Below, piece by piece: positions 12,338 through 12,648 of a stretch of DNA of 12,648 bases (position 1 is the stretch's first letter; each line of letters starts with the position of its first letter). A program made the position numbers and the translations under genes. Under the pieces are notes generated by a model, which saw only the letters and a list, made by a program, of their open reading frames with translations, did no database searches and was not told where the DNA came from. The stretch comes from DATADF01 sp046263155 (GTDB taxonomy: Bacteria; Actinomycetota; CADDZG01; WHSQ01). The DNA lies in assembly GCA_046263155.1 (NCBI GenBank), contig JBHELF010000123.1, positions 1-12,648 on the forward strand, read 5' to 3'.

Positions 12338-12648
12338 ATGGACGATCCGCTTCAGCTAGCCGGCGAGAGCTTCTCCTCCCGGCTGATCATCGGCACGGGA
12401 GGGGCGACCAATCTCGACATCCTGGAACGAGCCGTCGCCGCTTCGGGGGCCGAGATCGCGACCGTCGCGCTGCGACGCGTCAATCCGACGGCGCGCGGCT
12501 CGATCGTGGAGGTGCTCGAACGAACCGGGGTCCGGCTTCTGCCCAATACCGCCGGGTGCTTTACGGCGCATGACGCGGTGCAGACAGCGGAGCTCGCCCG
12601 GGAAGCCTTCGAGACGAACTGGATCAAGCTCGAGGTAATTGGTGACGA
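12338..12648 (+). CDS. thiG: Thiazole synthase ThiG (N-terminal 103 residues, cut by window end)
   Basis: This is the amino-terminal part of thiazole synthase, a TIM-barrel enzyme that joins 1-deoxyxylulose 5-phosphate, dehydroglycine and ThiS thiocarboxylate into the thiazole. Seen are LIIGTGGATN (16-25), EIATVALRRVNP (39-50), LLPNTAGCFTAHDAV (67-81) and NWIKLEVIGD (94-103), where Lys97 should be the Schiff-base lysine. The frame is open to the window edge. The ATG directly follows the thiS stop, with GGAGG (12326-12330) seven bases upstream. The family is about 255-260 residues long, so roughly 60% of the gene lies outside. Confidence 0.96.
   Translation, partial: MDDPLQLAGESFSSRLIIGTGGATNLDILERAVAASGAEIATVALRRVNPTARGSIVEVLERTGVRLLPNTAGCFTAHDAVQTAELAREAFETNWIKLEVIGD

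Noticed and set aside
1..12648. Mobile elements, CRISPR arrays, tRNA or rRNA genes, defence or toxin-antitoxin systems
   Set aside because: No direct repeats with spacers, transposase or integrase motifs, cloverleaf sequences or toxin/antitoxin pairs were found on either strand by reading.

Overview
The window is a gene-dense, high-GC stretch of bacterial chromosome. It holds eleven complete protein genes, one gene cut by the right edge, and one riboswitch. No gap between genes exceeds about 130 bases. I see no rRNA, tRNA, insertion sequence, integrase, phage gene or CRISPR array. The best guess for the host is an uncultured lineage of Actinomycetota. The reasons are the actinomycete-type phosphofructokinase with a GGEDT motif, two small RsbW/HATPase_c_2 proteins, a secreted coiled-coil protein of the CwlO/PcsB style, frequent TTG/GTG starts and high GC. 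This is inference from protein style; there is no rRNA gene to confirm it.

Layout, left to right. (1) 105-2154, minus strand: an alpha/beta hydrolase (first transcribed) overlapping a TIGR00300/LOR-SDH protein, probably an ornithine cyclodeaminase-like enzyme. A strong Shine-Dalgarno (SD) sequence at the extreme left edge suggests another minus-strand gene starting just outside. (2) 2235-2978, plus: a PlsC-type acyltransferase, divergent from the hydrolase. (3) 3027-4529, minus: glycerol kinase, convergent with plsC; the two could feed glycerol into phospholipid synthesis. (4) 4550-4981, plus: a small RsbW-like ATPase with a degenerate ATP lid, divergent from glpK across only 20 bp. (5) 4971-6011, minus: a secreted coiled-coil plus RlpA-barrel cell-wall protein, overlapping the RsbW-like gene tail to tail by 11 bp. 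(6) 6121-7152, plus: a phosphofructokinase whose active-site residues predict pyrophosphate as phosphoryl donor. (7) 7218-8771: a secreted right-handed beta-helix protein. (8) 8793-9833: low-specificity L-threonine aldolase. (9) 9907-10335: an SRPBCC-fold protein. (10) 10418-10858: a second RsbW-like ATPase with intact boxes. (11) From about 10888 to the right edge: a TPP riboswitch followed by thiO-thiS-thiG, the start of a thiazole (thiamine) operon; thiG is cut by the window end.

Most of the window is ordinary metabolism, and I do not claim a new defence or mobile system. The points most worth checking are these: the predicted PPi-dependent phosphofructokinase; the thiO start, which appears to be a CTG placed exactly behind an SD that abuts the aptamer; the RsbW-like protein with a broken G1 box squeezed between glpK and the RlpA gene; the RlpA domain that has lost its usual histidine and is fused to a long coiled coil; and an anti-SD/SD hairpin before the SRPBCC gene.
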